Positions 44,686-53,383 of a stretch of DNA of 64,000 bases are shown here, one piece after another (positions within the stretch are counted from its first letter, which is position 1; each line of letters opens with the position of its first letter). Position numbers and translations under genes: made by a program. The notes beneath the pieces are model-generated. The model was not told the origin of the DNA, did not search any database, and saw only the letters and a program-made list of their open reading frames with translations. The stretch lies in NCBI RefSeq assembly GCF_004793545.1, contig NZ_SRYA01000015.1:1-64000 (forward strand). Reading direction: 5' to 3'. Source of the stretch: Petralouisia muris. GTDB taxonomy: Bacteria; Bacillota; Clostridia; Lachnospirales; Lachnospiraceae.

Positions 44686-44770
44686 AAGGTTTTTTACTGA
44701 ATATTCTGCTGTTTTTAAAAGTAGGAAACAAGAACTATTGAAAAAAATATCATAAATTTAAAAATTCTTA

Positions 44771-44799
44771 TTGATTAATTCTTCAAAAAATTATAGTAT
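44771..44799 (+). promoter_or_regulatory. Sigma-A promoter of ftsZ
   Basis: TTGATT (44771-44776), 17 bp, TAGTAT (44794-44799). It shows that the TTG at 44771 is not a start codon. Confidence 0.7.
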
Positions 44800-44866
44800 A
44801 GTGTATAAGAGTTTAAAAATGGAATTGAAAGAAAAGTTCAGATATAGGATAAAAGGAGGAAGAACC

Positions 44867-46090
44867 TTGCTTGAAATAATGACAACAGAGGCAGATTCCA
44901 GTGCGAAAATTATAGTAATCGGTGTTGGAGGGGCTGGAAATAATGCAGTCAATAGAATGATTGATGAAAGTATCGGCGGCGTTGAGTTTATTGGAATCAA
45001 CACAGACAAGCAGGCATTGACGCTCTGTAAGGCGCCCACGCTGGTTCAGATTGGCGAGAAGCTGACAAAGGGGCTGGGAGCAGGCGCACAGCCGGAAATC
45101 GGTCAGAAAGCGGCAGAAGAGAGCATTGACGAGCTGACCGCAGAGATTAAGGGCGCGGATATGGTGTTCGTAACCTGCGGAATGGGAGGCGGAACAGGAA
45201 CTGGCGCCGCTCCGGTAGTTGCGAAGATTGCCAAGGATATGGGAATTCTGACCGTAGGGGTAGTGACGAAGCCCTTTCGGTTTGAGGCCAAGGCCCGTAT
45301 GGTGAACGCCATGGGGGGAATTGAGCGGCTGAAGGATAGCGTGGATACCTTGATTGTAATACCCAATGATAAGCTTTTGGAGATTGTGGACAGAAGAACC
45401 ACCATGCCGGATGCTTTGAAGAAGGCGGACGAAGTATTGCAGCAGGCAGTGCAGGGAATTACAGACCTGATCAATGTACCTGCTCTGATTAATCTGGATT
45501 TTGCAGATGTTCAGACGGTAATGAAGGATAAGGGAATGGCTCATATCGGTATCGGTATGGCAAAAGGGGATGATAAGGCGACCGAAGCTGTGAAGCTGGC
45601 GGTGGCAAGTCCTTTGTTGGAGACCACCATTACGGGAGCTTCTCATGTGATTATCAACATATCCGGAGACATCTCCCTTGTGGACGGCAGCGATGCAGCC
45701 AGCTACGTGCAGGATTTGGCAGGAGAGAATGCGAATATTATCTTTGGCGCCAAGTTCGATGAGAGTATGGCAGATGAGGCAATTGTTACCGTGATTGCCA
45801 CAGGGCTTGGAGACGGAGCCCCAGCGCCTAAGGTAATGCCCAGTATGAAGTATGCCCAGAATACTGGCTCAAGAATGACAAATACCACAAGAACTTCCAG
45901 CAATCTGGGGTCTGTGACACGTCCGGCCAGCCCTTACGGAACTGTTAACCAACCGGCTTCCGCCGCAGGGTCAAGTAATCTTGGCGTAACGGCTTCTACC
46001 CTTGGGATTCAGAGGCCCAGAAGACCGGAGAGCACAGTGCCGGAGCGAGATATTAAGATTCCTGAGTTTTTGAAGAATACAAGGAAATAA
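44867..46090 (+). CDS. ftsZ: Cell division protein FtsZ
   Basis: A 407-aa tubulin-like GTPase forming the Z-ring. N-terminal [17 protein letters not shown], tubulin signature [14 protein letters not shown]7 loop [11 protein letters not shown], a variable linker of about 70 residues rich in Ser/Thr/Pro, and the C-terminal peptide [13 protein letters not shown] that docks FtsA or SepF. No ftsA is in the cluster. The start is TTG 44867 with AAAGGAGG 7 bp upstream; the coding sequence begins after its own promoter. Confidence 0.98.
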   Translation: MLEIMTTEADSSAKIIVIGVGGAGNNAVNRMIDESIGGVEFIGINTDKQALTLCKAPTLVQIGEKLTKGLGAGAQPEIGQKAAEESIDELTAEIKGADMVFVTCGMGGGTGTGAAPVVAKIAKDMGILTVGVVTKPFRFEAKARMVNAMGGIERLKDSVDTLIVIPNDKLLEIVDRRTTMPDALKKADEVLQQAVQGITDLINVPALINLDFADVQTVMKDKGMAHIGIGMAKGDDKATEAVKLAVASPLLETTITGASHVIINISGDISLVDGSDAASYVQDLAGENANIIFGAKFDESMADEAIVTVIATGLGDGAPAPKVMPSMKYAQNTGSRMTNTTRTSSNLGSVTRPASPYGTVNQPASAAGSSNLGVTASTLGIQRPRRPESTVPERDIKIPEFLKNTRK

Positions 46091-46126
46091 AAGGATAAGA
46101 GAATAGAAGTGTACATATTGAAGTTG

Positions 46127-46187
46127 CTGTATTGATACAGTATGCATGGCTGCTGCAGATCGTGCGTATTAATACAGTGGCTTTTTG
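46127..46187 (+). terminator. Terminator of ftsZ
   Basis: CTGTATTGATAC (46127-46138) pairs with GTATTAATACAG (46166-46177) with one G-U wobble, followed by TGGCTTTTTG. Confidence 0.65.
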
Positions 46188-46339
46188 TTTGAGCAGGCGG
46201 AATTTAAGCGGGCCGATGAACCGAAGAAAGTCCTTCGCCTTGCTGCGGTTAGTAAAAGCAAGACAGAAAAAAGCAGAAATTATCGGGAAAACTCCATGTG
46301 AAAAGGATATACTAAAGAGGAACACAAGACAGCGCTAAT

Positions 46340-47281
46340 ATGGAGGAAATTGCGGTGAAAGAGAATATTTTAGAGCATTACAGGAAAACAGGAACTTATA
46401 CATATGCCGGAGCATACGGGGATTATTTTCGTTCTCTGCCAGATGATATTTCGGAACTTGGCAGGCTGGTATGCAGTCAGGTGATACACAGGGTAACGTT
46501 ACAGGAAGGAAATTCCAACGCCAATGCAAATCTTATCTACGGAGACATGGAACGGTATCCCTGGTATCGGATGCGGTGCGAGGATGATGTTCTTTTGACT
46601 GCGCCGGCTCTTGTTTCAGAACTGTTTCGGTTGGATGCCCGGGGGTTCGTAAAGGACAGGAAAGTGGAAGATAAAATTGTGGTGACCTGCCGCTATGTAT
46701 CAGTTCTTATGAGCGCTATTTTAAAGGCAAAAGGGATTCCAGCCAGATGTCGCGCCGGGTTTGCCCCTTATTTTCAGGAAGGAGTCAGCATGGATCACTG
46801 GGTGAATCAATACTACAGTGAGAAAGAGGAACGATGGATTACCTTTGATGCTGACGGTTTCTACGAAGAGTGTGGGATGTCCCTTTCCCAGTATGATATA
46901 CCGCCGGACAGCTTCGACTGGGCCGCAGATGCTTATCTTGCAGTGAGAAATGGGAAAACAGACGGGAATCAGTATATATTTGCGGACAGGATGGGAACCC
47001 GTTCTCTGCCGGCATTGATTCGTTACCTGCTTTATGATTTCCATGCTCTTATGAACAATGAGCTCACTTACAGCTTTCTGCCTGCCTGTCTGGAGGGAAG
47101 ACTTGCAAAGCTGAGCCGGGAGGAACTGGAGGAATTGGATTATCTGGCAGAGCGGCTTTTGGAGCCGGATCGAAATTTTGATGAATTGTGTGAACTGTGG
47201 CAGACAGAAAGAAAATTCCGAATTATAAATAGTCCGTTGGTGGGAACCGATGCCCATGACGCAGACTGGGGCAACTCATAA
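46340..47281 (+). CDS. Transglutaminase-like domain protein
   Basis: A 313-aa cytoplasmic protein. The transglutaminase-like triad appears as Cys in VTCRYVSVLMSAILKAKGIP (about residue 118), His in MDHWVNQYY (about 152) and Asp in WITFDADGF (about 170). This domain occurs in uncharacterised proteases and amidases; the substrate is unknown. The start of the next regulator's open frame overlaps its 3' end, suggesting co-transcription. ATG 46340 follows AATATGG with only a weak ribosome site. Confidence 0.75.
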   Translation: MEEIAVKENILEHYRKTGTYTYAGAYGDYFRSLPDDISELGRLVCSQVIHRVTLQEGNSNANANLIYGDMERYPWYRMRCEDDVLLTAPALVSELFRLDARGFVKDRKVEDKIVVTCRYVSVLMSAILKAKGIPARCRAGFAPYFQEGVSMDHWVNQYYSEKEERWITFDADGFYEECGMSLSQYDIPPDSFDWAADAYLAVRNGKTDGNQYIFADRMGTRSLPALIRYLLYDFHALMNNELTYSFLPACLEGRLAKLSREELEELDYLAERLLEPDRNFDELCELWQTERKFRIINSPLVGTDAHDADWGNS

Positions 47282-47342
47282 ACAGCCAAATGGTTATGCG
47301 AGGGATGACGCATTACAAACCAGAACGCCACTGGTGGGAGAA

Positions 47343-48227
47343 ATGGAGCGACATATGGAGTGGATTCGAGCAGTAGAAGATGCACTTGCGTATATAGAAG
47401 AGCATATTACCGATGATTTGACAATCAGCAGAGTCGCCGCAGAAGTGAATATTTCCCCTTTTTATTTTCAAAAGGGTTTTTCCATGTTGTGTGGGTATAC
47501 AATGGGAGAATATATTAGGATGCGGCGTTTATCACTGGCAGGCAGTGAGATTTTGTCATCTGGCAGAAAAGTAATTGATCTGGCAGTTCAGTATGGCTAT
47601 GATTCTCCGGACAGCTTTACAAAGGCCTTTACCCGGTTTCACGGAAGCACGCCCACGGATGTAAGGAAAAACGGCGCGCCGCTGAAATCATTTGCGCCGC
47701 TGCATATCAGATTAACCCTGGAGGGAGGCATGGTGACCGAGTACAGAATTGAGGAAAAGCCTGCCTTCAAAGTAATGGGGCTTTCACGGATATTTTCTTA
47801 CGAGTCTGCAAATGCAGAGGTTCCCAAGTATTGGGACGAGATGCATAGCTGTGCAGAGGAAAGGCCTGTGATGGGAAAGTATGGAATCTGCCTTGATGAA
47901 GAGATGACAGGAAATCAGTTTCGATATATGATCGCAGATGATTTCCGGCAGGAAGAGGCTTTGCAGAAACGTTTAGAGGAATATGAGATTCCGGCTCATA
48001 TATGGGCGATTTTTCCCAGCAGAGGGCCTATGCCGATTCAGCTGCAGGAGATTAACAGAAGAATTTTTTCCCAATGGCTTCCCTCAAGCCGGTATGAGAT
48101 TGCAAAGGGGTATAATATTGAATCTTACAGCAATCCCGCTGATTTCAAATACGGAACCCAGGATTCCAGGTATTATGCGGAAATCTGGATTCCTGTGAAA
48201 GCCTCTGTTTTACTGGCGGAAGAATGA
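47343..48227 (+). CDS. AraC-family regulator with GyrI-like effector-binding domain
   Basis: A 294-aa regulator. N-terminal AraC double helix-turn-helix (ISRVAAEVNISPFYFQKGF, then DSPDSFTKAFTRFHGSTP), then a GyrI/SOUL-like effector domain from about residue 125 (EEKPAFKVMGLSRIF; PAHIWAIFPSRG; AEIWIPVK end), the Rob/TipAL type that binds diverse hydrophobic ligands. ATG 47343 is preferred (GGTGGGAG upstream, and domain homology begins here), although the frame is open from 47250, inside the preceding gene. Likely controls itself and the transglutaminase-like gene. Confidence 0.85.
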   Translation: MERHMEWIRAVEDALAYIEEHITDDLTISRVAAEVNISPFYFQKGFSMLCGYTMGEYIRMRRLSLAGSEILSSGRKVIDLAVQYGYDSPDSFTKAFTRFHGSTPTDVRKNGAPLKSFAPLHIRLTLEGGMVTEYRIEEKPAFKVMGLSRIFSYESANAEVPKYWDEMHSCAEERPVMGKYGICLDEEMTGNQFRYMIADDFRQEEALQKRLEEYEIPAHIWAIFPSRGPMPIQLQEINRRIFSQWLPSSRYEIAKGYNIESYSNPADFKYGTQDSRYYAEIWIPVKASVLLAEE

Positions 48228-48307
48228 GACTAAGATTGCAGTGAGTGACGATGTATTAGCATTGTTAGTTTAAATATCAACGTGCCGGTACACTAGATAT
48301 TTCACGG

Positions 48308-48408
48308 CGGGGCTGTCGAGAAATGACAGATTTCTCACAATATATATTGTGATTCTTTCAATGTCACAACCATATATTGTGTACAAATTTCATTTCCAGA
48401 CAGCCCCG
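48308..48408. repeat. 101-bp imperfect palindrome with nested 18-bp palindrome
   Basis: Outer arms CGGGGCTGTC (48308-48317) and GACAGCCCCG (48399-48408) are perfect. Matching GAAATG/CATTTC and CACAATATAT/ATATATTGTG blocks continue the pairing inward. A separate perfect palindrome TCACAATATATATTGTGA lies at 48335-48352. TTTTTG follows on the right, so it may terminate the regulator transcript. It may also be a small non-autonomous repeat. It fills most of the gap 48228-48520. Confidence 0.6.
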
Positions 48409-48455
48409 TTTTTGTCGTATTCTGTAAAAGAATTTTTCCCAAAGTGGACAATGGT

Positions 48456-48488
48456 TTGACAAAAAAATCTGCATCTTCCGTTTATACT
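48456..48488 (+). promoter_or_regulatory. Spo0A-type spoIIG promoter with 21-bp spacer
   Basis: A perfect TTGACA (48456-48461) and TATACT (48483-48488) are separated by 21 bp instead of 17. The B. subtilis spoIIG promoter has the same overlong spacer and needs Spo0A~P. TTTGTCAAA (complement) over the -35 and TGTCGTA at 48413 are imperfect 0A boxes. Confidence 0.7.
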
Positions 48489-48520
48489 GTACTTGTCGAT
48501 ATTCGGAAAGGAGGGTGTAG

Positions 48521-49306
48521 GTGAAATATGAACTATATGCAGACGTGTGGTTTCTGACAAATTTCACAATGGACAGTACAGCGCTCTGGATTGCAGGAAA
48601 GTTTATGAAACAGCAGATTCGGGCGGGAAGGCTGTTGTTGGGAAGTTTTGCAGGAACGGCTGTTTCCATGCTCCTTTTTTTTGTGTGGGACGATTATACC
48701 TGGTATCAGATCTGCGTGCATTTTTTAGTTAATCCCGGAATGGTATTCCTGTGCTATCGAAGCAGGGAGAAAAAAGAATTTCTGGGACAGTGTGCAGTTA
48801 CGTATCTGGCGTTTCTTCTTTTGGGCGGCATACTGGAGTGGAGTATGCAGAATGCGGCAGGAGGTATAGATTTTGTATGGTATTTTTCGGGTGCGGCGCT
48901 GTTTCTTGCAGCGGCAAAAAAAATGCTTGGACATTTAAAAAGAGAAAAAGAAACCGTATATGACCTTCTTCTGATTACTGGGGAAGGGAATATTTCTGTA
49001 AAGGGTTTTTACGATACGGGGAATCTTTTGATAGATCCTCTGGTGGGCCGGCCGGTACATATTATTAAAAAAGAGATCTTAAAGGAACAGATACAGCAGG
49101 GAAAGCTTCCGGTACGTTTGATTCCCTATCACTCTCTGGGGCAGGAGTCAGGGCTGCTGGAAGCAGTTACTTTAGAGGGAATGTATATTATGCGGGAAAA
49201 CCATCCGGTATACTTAAAAAAGCCTGTTTTTGGCATGGCAGAGGAAAAGTTATTTCAGAATGACAAATGCGAAGTGATATTAAATGGAAAAAGTATGGAG
49301 AATTGA
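48521..49306 (+). CDS. spoIIGA: Pro-sigma-E processing peptidase SpoIIGA
   Basis: A 261-aa membrane aspartic protease. Five membrane helices occupy about residues 5-130. A cytoplasmic protease domain carries the catalytic motif FYDTGNLLIDPLVGRPV near 163-179. It sits in the septal membrane of sporulating cells and removes the pro-sequence of sigma-E after a signal from the forespore. GTG 48521 follows GGAAAGGAGGG. It is the first gene of the operon with sigE, 12 bp away. Confidence 0.95.
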   Translation: MKYELYADVWFLTNFTMDSTALWIAGKFMKQQIRAGRLLLGSFAGTAVSMLLFFVWDDYTWYQICVHFLVNPGMVFLCYRSREKKEFLGQCAVTYLAFLLLGGILEWSMQNAAGGIDFVWYFSGAALFLAAAKKMLGHLKREKETVYDLLLITGEGNISVKGFYDTGNLLIDPLVGRPVHIIKKEILKEQIQQGKLPVRLIPYHSLGQESGLLEAVTLEGMYIMRENHPVYLKKPVFGMAEEKLFQNDKCEVILNGKSMEN

Positions 49307-49318
49307 AGGAGGATGATT

Positions 49319-50059
49319 ATGTATATCAAAATCACAATACCGCGGCATTTTCAATTAAAGCTGATCCCAACGATACGGAATCTGCTGTTATTGAAAAAAG
49401 GGGATGTCCACTATATCGGAGGAGCGGAAATTCTGCCGCCGCCGTTGGAAACAGTGGAAGAGAACCGATGTATTCAGATGCTTGCAGGGGAAGAGTCGGA
49501 AAATGCCAGAAGCGTGCTGATTGAACATAATCTGCGGCTGGTGGTGTACATAGCGAAGAAATTTGATAACACGGGAATTGGAGTGGAGGACCTGATTTCT
49601 ATTGGAACCATAGGACTGATCAAAGCAATCAATACCTTTAATCCCACCAAAAATATTAAGCTGGCCACCTACGCTTCCCGGTGTATTGAAAATGAAATTC
49701 TCATGTATTTAAGGCGGAATAACAAGACCAGAATGGAGGTTTCCATTGATGAGCCCCTGAATGTGGACTGGGATGGAAATGAACTTCTTCTGTCAGATAT
49801 TTTAGGAACGGATGAGGATATTATTTATCGGGATATTGAAACGGAAGTGGAGAAAAATCTTTTGAAAAAGGCGGTGGAAAAGCTGTCAGACAGAGAACGT
49901 ACCATTGTAGAGCTGCGGTTCGGCTTAAACAGTCCTCAGGGAGAGGAGATGACCCAGAAAGAAGTTGCGGATCTTCTTGGGATTTCCCAGTCTTATATTT
50001 CACGGTTAGAGAAGAAGATTATGAAACGTTTGAAAAAAGAAATCGTCAAACTTGAATAG
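49319..50059 (+). CDS. sigE: RNA polymerase sporulation sigma factor sigma-E (pro-form)
   Basis: A 246-aa sigma-70 factor, mother-cell specific. Residues 1-30 form the amphipathic pro-peptide cleaved by SpoIIGA ([16 protein letters not shown]). Region 2 shows [20 protein letters not shown] and [14 protein letters not shown]. Region 4 shows [15 protein letters not shown] and the [27 protein letters not shown] 49319 is preferred to ATG 49313 because AAGGAGG (49306-49312) needs that spacing. Confidence 0.97.
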   Translation: MYIKITIPRHFQLKLIPTIRNLLLLKKGDVHYIGGAEILPPPLETVEENRCIQMLAGEESENARSVLIEHNLRLVVYIAKKFDNTGIGVEDLISIGTIGLIKAINTFNPTKNIKLATYASRCIENEILMYLRRNNKTRMEVSIDEPLNVDWDGNELLLSDILGTDEDIIYRDIETEVEKNLLKKAVEKLSDRERTIVELRFGLNSPQGEEMTQKEVADLLGISQSYISRLEKKIMKRLKKEIVKLE

Positions 50060-50070
50060 ATATGATATAC

Positions 50071-50162
50071 TTTATCATGAGGAGGGACCCAGCTCTGCTG
50101 GGAGGAGCCCTGATGATTTATCATGAGGAGGGACCCAGCTCTGCTGGGAGGAGCCCTGATGA
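50071..50162 (+). repeat. 46-nt leader motif, two identical tandem copies
   Basis: Copies at 50071-50116 and 50117-50162. Each has the flank TTTATCATGAGGAGGGA, an inner hairpin CCCAGC-TCT-GCTGGG, and the flank AGGAGCCCTGATGA. ATCAT/ATGAT and AGG/CCT form an outer stem, leaving a purine-rich internal loop. Related copies with a compensated hairpin stand at 52675. A -10-like TATACT (50066-50071) at its left edge would put the motif at the 5' end of the mRNA for the next gene. Confidence 0.75.
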
Positions 50163-50219
50163 TTTGTAACAGGTTAAAGTAGTAACACAATATAAATTTT
50201 TCACAAAGGAGATGGTAAT

Positions 50220-51818
50220 TTGAAGCTTGAATTTTTGGGGGCAGCCCATGAGGTAACCGGAAGCTGTCATTATGTGAAGATGGGGGATATTCATCTTTTG
50301 GTAGACTGCGGAATGGAGCAGGGGCCGGATTTGTATAAGAATCAGGATATTCCGGTGAAAACAGCGGATATTGATTATGTATTGATTACGCATGCCCATA
50401 TTGACCATTCTGGATTATTGCCGCTGCTTTACAGTCATGGCTTTCGGGGGAAAGTCTACGCCACCAGGGCGACGGCGGAATTGTGCCATATTATGCTCAA
50501 AGATTCTGCCCATATCCAGATGTTTGAAGCGGAATGGCGGAACCGGAAAGGGAGGCGCGCCGGGAAGCCTCTGATAGAGCCTATGTATACCATGGAAGAT
50601 GCTATTGGGGTGCTGAATCTTTTCATTCCATGCGAATATGGGGAAATTATTACATTATGCCCGGAAATCACGATTCGTTTTGTGGACGCCGGCCATTTGC
50701 TTGGCTCTTCCAGTATTGAAATCTGGGGAACGGAAGAGGGAAAACAGGTAAAACTGGTGTTTTCCGGTGATATCGGCCATGGAAATAAACCGCTGATCCG
50801 CAATCCTCAGTATATCAGAGAAGCGGATTATGTGATTGTGGAATCCACTTATGGGGATCGGCTGCACCAGGATCCGCCGGATTACGCCAAAGAACTGGCA
50901 GCCGTATGCCGGGAGACATTTACCAGGGGAGGCAATCTGGTGATTCCCGCCTTTTCTGTAGGAAGAACCCAGGAAATGCTGTATTTTTTCCGAAAAATTA
51001 AAACAGAGGGGCTGCTGCCGGATTTTTCAGATTTTGAAGTGTATATTGACAGTCCCCTGGCCGTGGAGGCAACCAGCATTTTTCACAAAAATGTCAAAGA
51101 GTGTTTTGACCATGAGGCTCTGGAACTGGTGCGGAAAGGAAAGAATCCCATCAGTTTTCCGGGACTTAAGGTTGCGGTTTCCAGTGAAGAATCCAAGATG
51201 ATTAACTTTATCCAGAAACCAATTGTCATTATTTCAGCCTCCGGCATGTGTGAGGCTGGACGCATTCGGCATCATTTGAAGCACAACCTTTGGCGTGAGG
51301 ATTCAACAATTCTGTTTGTAGGCTATCAGGTGCCGGGAACCCTGGGAAACATTCTTCTGAACGGAGGAAAGGAAGTAAAACTCTTTGGGGAAGCCATTGA
51401 GGTGCATGCGCAGATTAAAAATCTGGCAGGAATCAGCGGCCATGCAGATCAACAGCATCTTTTGGAGTGGATAAAGGCATTTGGGGAAACGCCCAAACGG
51501 GTATTTGTGGTTCACGGAGAAGACAGTGTCTGTGATGCCTTTGCATCGCTGATTACCAGAGAAACCGGGCTTGAAGCAACAGCCCCCTACAGCGGAGACA
51601 TTTATGATTTGGAAACAAATGTATGTCTGGCTCAGGGAAGCCGGGAAAAGAAGGTTTCCAAAACGAAGGAATCCCGTGCCGTTTCCAATGTATTCGCAAG
51701 GCTTTTGGCAGCCGGAGAACGGCTGCTTGCCCTTATCCGTAAATCGGAAGGGCGGCCCAACAAAGAACTTGGGAAATTTGCCGATCAGATTAACTCTCTC
51801 TGCGATAAGTGGGAGTAA
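50220..51818 (+). CDS. Metallo-beta-lactamase/beta-CASP family RNA-processing-type hydrolase
   Basis: A 532-aa cytoplasmic protein of the CPSF-like 'MBL fold with RNA specificity domain' group. Metal motif THAHIDHSGLLP (HxHxDH) near residue 60, DAGHLLGSSSIEI, FSGDIGHGNKP, the beta-CASP insert (about 210-370, VIISASGMCEAGRIRHHL), and NLAGISGHADQQHLLEWI and VFVVHGED at the C-terminus. Relatives are exo- or endoribonucleases; substrate unknown. The start is TTG 50220 with AAAGGAG upstream. Its last 29 bp overlap the convergent sigG gene. Its leader carries the tandem motif. Confidence 0.85.
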   Translation: MKLEFLGAAHEVTGSCHYVKMGDIHLLVDCGMEQGPDLYKNQDIPVKTADIDYVLITHAHIDHSGLLPLLYSHGFRGKVYATRATAELCHIMLKDSAHIQMFEAEWRNRKGRRAGKPLIEPMYTMEDAIGVLNLFIPCEYGEIITLCPEITIRFVDAGHLLGSSSIEIWGTEEGKQVKLVFSGDIGHGNKPLIRNPQYIREADYVIVESTYGDRLHQDPPDYAKELAAVCRETFTRGGNLVIPAFSVGRTQEMLYFFRKIKTEGLLPDFSDFEVYIDSPLAVEATSIFHKNVKECFDHEALELVRKGKNPISFPGLKVAVSSEESKMINFIQKPIVIISASGMCEAGRIRHHLKHNLWREDSTILFVGYQVPGTLGNILLNGGKEVKLFGEAIEVHAQIKNLAGISGHADQQHLLEWIKAFGETPKRVFVVHGEDSVCDAFASLITRETGLEATAPYSGDIYDLETNVCLAQGSREKKVSKTKESRAVSNVFARLLAAGERLLALIRKSEGRPNKELGKFADQINSLCDKWE

Positions 51819-52593
51819 GGGAGAGATAGTTTTTCATATTTTTTAAAGCGGATTTTTCCAATCTGCTGACCTGGGCCTGGGAGATGTGGATTTCTTCTGC
51901 CACTTCCATTTGGGTTTTTCCCTCAAAGAAGCGGAGCTTGATAATGTAATTTTCCCGTTCGTTCAGCCGCTTCATGGCGTCGCTTAAGGAAAGCTCTTCC
52001 ACCCAGGTTTCTTCTTTATTTTTTTTGTCGCTGATTTGATCCATTACATAGAGGGTGTCGCCGCCGTCTGTGTAGACCGGATCATAAAGACTGACGGGAC
52101 ATTGAATGGCATCTAGGGCAAATACAATATCCTCTTTTGGAATATCAATTTCTTTGGCGATATCCTCTATGGTGGGTTCTCTGGAAAGCTCTTTGGACAG
52201 CAGCTCTCTTGCATGGATTGCCTTGTATGCAGTGTCTCTTAGGGAGCGGCTTACCCGGATGGAATTATTGTCCCTGAGATACCGCCTGATTTCGCCGATA
52301 ATCATGGGAACCGCATAGGTGGAAAATTTTACTCCGATGTCAGGATTGAAATTGTCGATGGATTTGATTAACCCAATGCACCCGATCTGGAATAAATCGT
52401 CTACATTTTCATTACTGTTGGAGAATCTCTTGATTACGCTTAAAACAAGGCGGAGATTGCCCTTAATATAAGTTTCACGTGCATTCTGATCTCCCGCCTT
52501 AATGCGGGAAAACAAGTCACTTTTTTCTTCTTCTTTTAATACCGGGAGTTTTGCAGTGTTGACCCCGCAAATCTCTACTTTGTATGCAGCCAT
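51790..52593 (-). CDS. sigG: RNA polymerase sporulation sigma factor sigma-G
   Basis: A 267-aa forespore-specific sigma factor. The N-terminus KVEICGVNTAKLPVLK is the sigma-G hallmark bound by SpoIIAB/Gin. Region 2 shows ARETYIKGNLRLVLSVIKRF and DDLFQIGCIGLIKSIDNF, and region 4 shows MEVAEEIHISQAQVSRLEKSA. In many spore formers sigG directly follows sigE on the same strand; here it is inverted and separated by the beta-CASP gene, whose 3' end it overlaps. RBS CCGGAGG; ATG at complement of 52591-52593. Confidence 0.97.
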   Translation of the reverse strand: MAAYKVEICGVNTAKLPVLKEEEKSDLFSRIKAGDQNARETYIKGNLRLVLSVIKRFSNSNENVDDLFQIGCIGLIKSIDNFNPDIGVKFSTYAVPMIIGEIRRYLRDNNSIRVSRSLRDTAYKAIHARELLSKELSREPTIEDIAKEIDIPKEDIVFALDAIQCPVSLYDPVYTDGGDTLYVMDQISDKKNKEETWVEELSLSDAMKRLNERENYIIKLRFFEGKTQMEVAEEIHISQAQVSRLEKSALKNMKNYLSLTPTYRRES

Positions 52594-52624
52594 GATGTTA
52601 CCTCCGGAAAGTTTAATGTATTAA

Positions 52625-52654
52625 AAGAATGCACGTAATTTGCCACTTTTATTC
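52625..52654 (-). promoter_or_regulatory. Candidate sigma-F/sigma-G promoter of sigG
   Basis: On the minus strand GAATA (complement of 52650-52654), 18 bp, CATTCTT (complement of 52625-52631). This fits the forespore consensus (GNATR, about 18, CATNNTA) with one mismatch and lies 31 bp before the start codon, allowing autoregulation by sigma-G. Confidence 0.5.
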
Positions 52655-52675
52655 AAGAAATTTTCGTGGTATAAT
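52648..52675 (+). promoter_or_regulatory. Sigma-A-like promoter for the 52796 operon
   Basis: TTTATT (52648-52653), 16 bp, perfect TATAAT (52670-52675). Transcription would begin a few bases into the leader motif. It overlaps the divergent sigG promoter. Confidence 0.55.
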
Positions 52676-52770
52676 TTATCATGAGGAGGGACCCATCGAA
52701 GATGGGAGGAGACCTGATGATTGTTATCATGAGGATTTATCCATCGAAGATGGGAGGAGACCCTCAACGA
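52675..52770 (+). repeat. 46-nt leader motif, third copy plus a degenerate fourth
   Basis: Copy 3 (52675-52720) has the same flanks as the copies at 50071, but its hairpin is CCCATC-GAA-GATGGG, with both arms changed compensatingly. Copy 4 (52721-52770) keeps TTATCATGAGGA, CCATC-GAA-GATGG and GAGGAGACCC, but its outer 3' flank has drifted. It begins at a -10 box and precedes the coiled-coil protein gene. Confidence 0.75.
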
Positions 52771-52795
52771 TTTATGTTAGAAGGAGAAAACAACA

Positions 52796-53383
52796 ATGAA
52801 AGATGCAATAGATAAGAGGAATGACAGAGAAAGAATTGCAAGAAGCATTGTAAAACGCAGAAATATTGTGTATATCAGCCAAGAAGAGCTGAATCGGAAA
52901 CAGCGGGAAGAGGAACGGAAGCTGAAGCAGGAAAGAACGGAAGCAGCGGAACAGCTTGTGAAACAATTTAAAGACGAAGCGAAGCAAAAGCAGGCAATGG
53001 AGATTGAACGTCTGCTGGCAGAACAGGCTATGCTGGAAAAGCAGCTGGAAACTGGAATGGACGCCACCGGCAAGAAGCCTATGAATGATATTACACAGGA
53101 AAGAGTAGAGGCGATTTTAAGTGAAAAGAACAAACAATTGGAAATTATTGTATCTTCCGGCGGTTTATTGGTGGAGCAGGAAGCCGGGCCGGTGGAAATA
53201 TCTGTACCAGAAGAGAATCCGGTCCATGAGTCTCCAACAGAAACAGACTCTGCACAGCATATTGTGTCAGCTTCCGAGACAGATGGCCCGGACGGTGAAA
53301 CAGATGCTAAGCCGCTGACACAGGCAGATGCTTCGGTACAGGAGGATGGTATACAGTTAGAAGAAAGTGTGGCAGCAGAATGA
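52796..53383 (+). CDS. Unknown coiled-coil protein with acidic C-terminus
   Basis: A 195-aa protein without signal peptide or membrane helix. Residues about 1-115 are highly charged and predicted helical/coiled coil (EELNRKQREEERKLKQERTE). Residues 125-195 are acidic, Ser/Thr/Pro-rich and probably disordered. RBS AGAAGGAGA, ATG 52796. It shares a leader motif with the beta-CASP gene and overlaps the next small gene by 4 bp. I recognise no family. Confidence 0.65.
   Translation: MKDAIDKRNDRERIARSIVKRRNIVYISQEELNRKQREEERKLKQERTEAAEQLVKQFKDEAKQKQAMEIERLLAEQAMLEKQLETGMDATGKKPMNDITQERVEAILSEKNKQLEIIVSSGGLLVEQEAGPVEISVPEENPVHESPTETDSAQHIVSASETDGPDGETDAKPLTQADASVQEDGIQLEESVAAE

Noticed and set aside
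44813-45646. 277-aa minus-strand ORF opposite ftsZ
   Set aside because: Shadow of a highly conserved gene, with abnormal composition and no start signals.
50105-50120. CTGATGA in the leader repeats as a hammerhead ribozyme core
   Set aside because: The required GAAA box and three-stem layout are absent.
50071-50162. Tandem repeat as a tiny CRISPR array
   Set aside because: The copies abut with no spacers and there are no cas genes; the hairpin covariation with 52675 points to an RNA leader.
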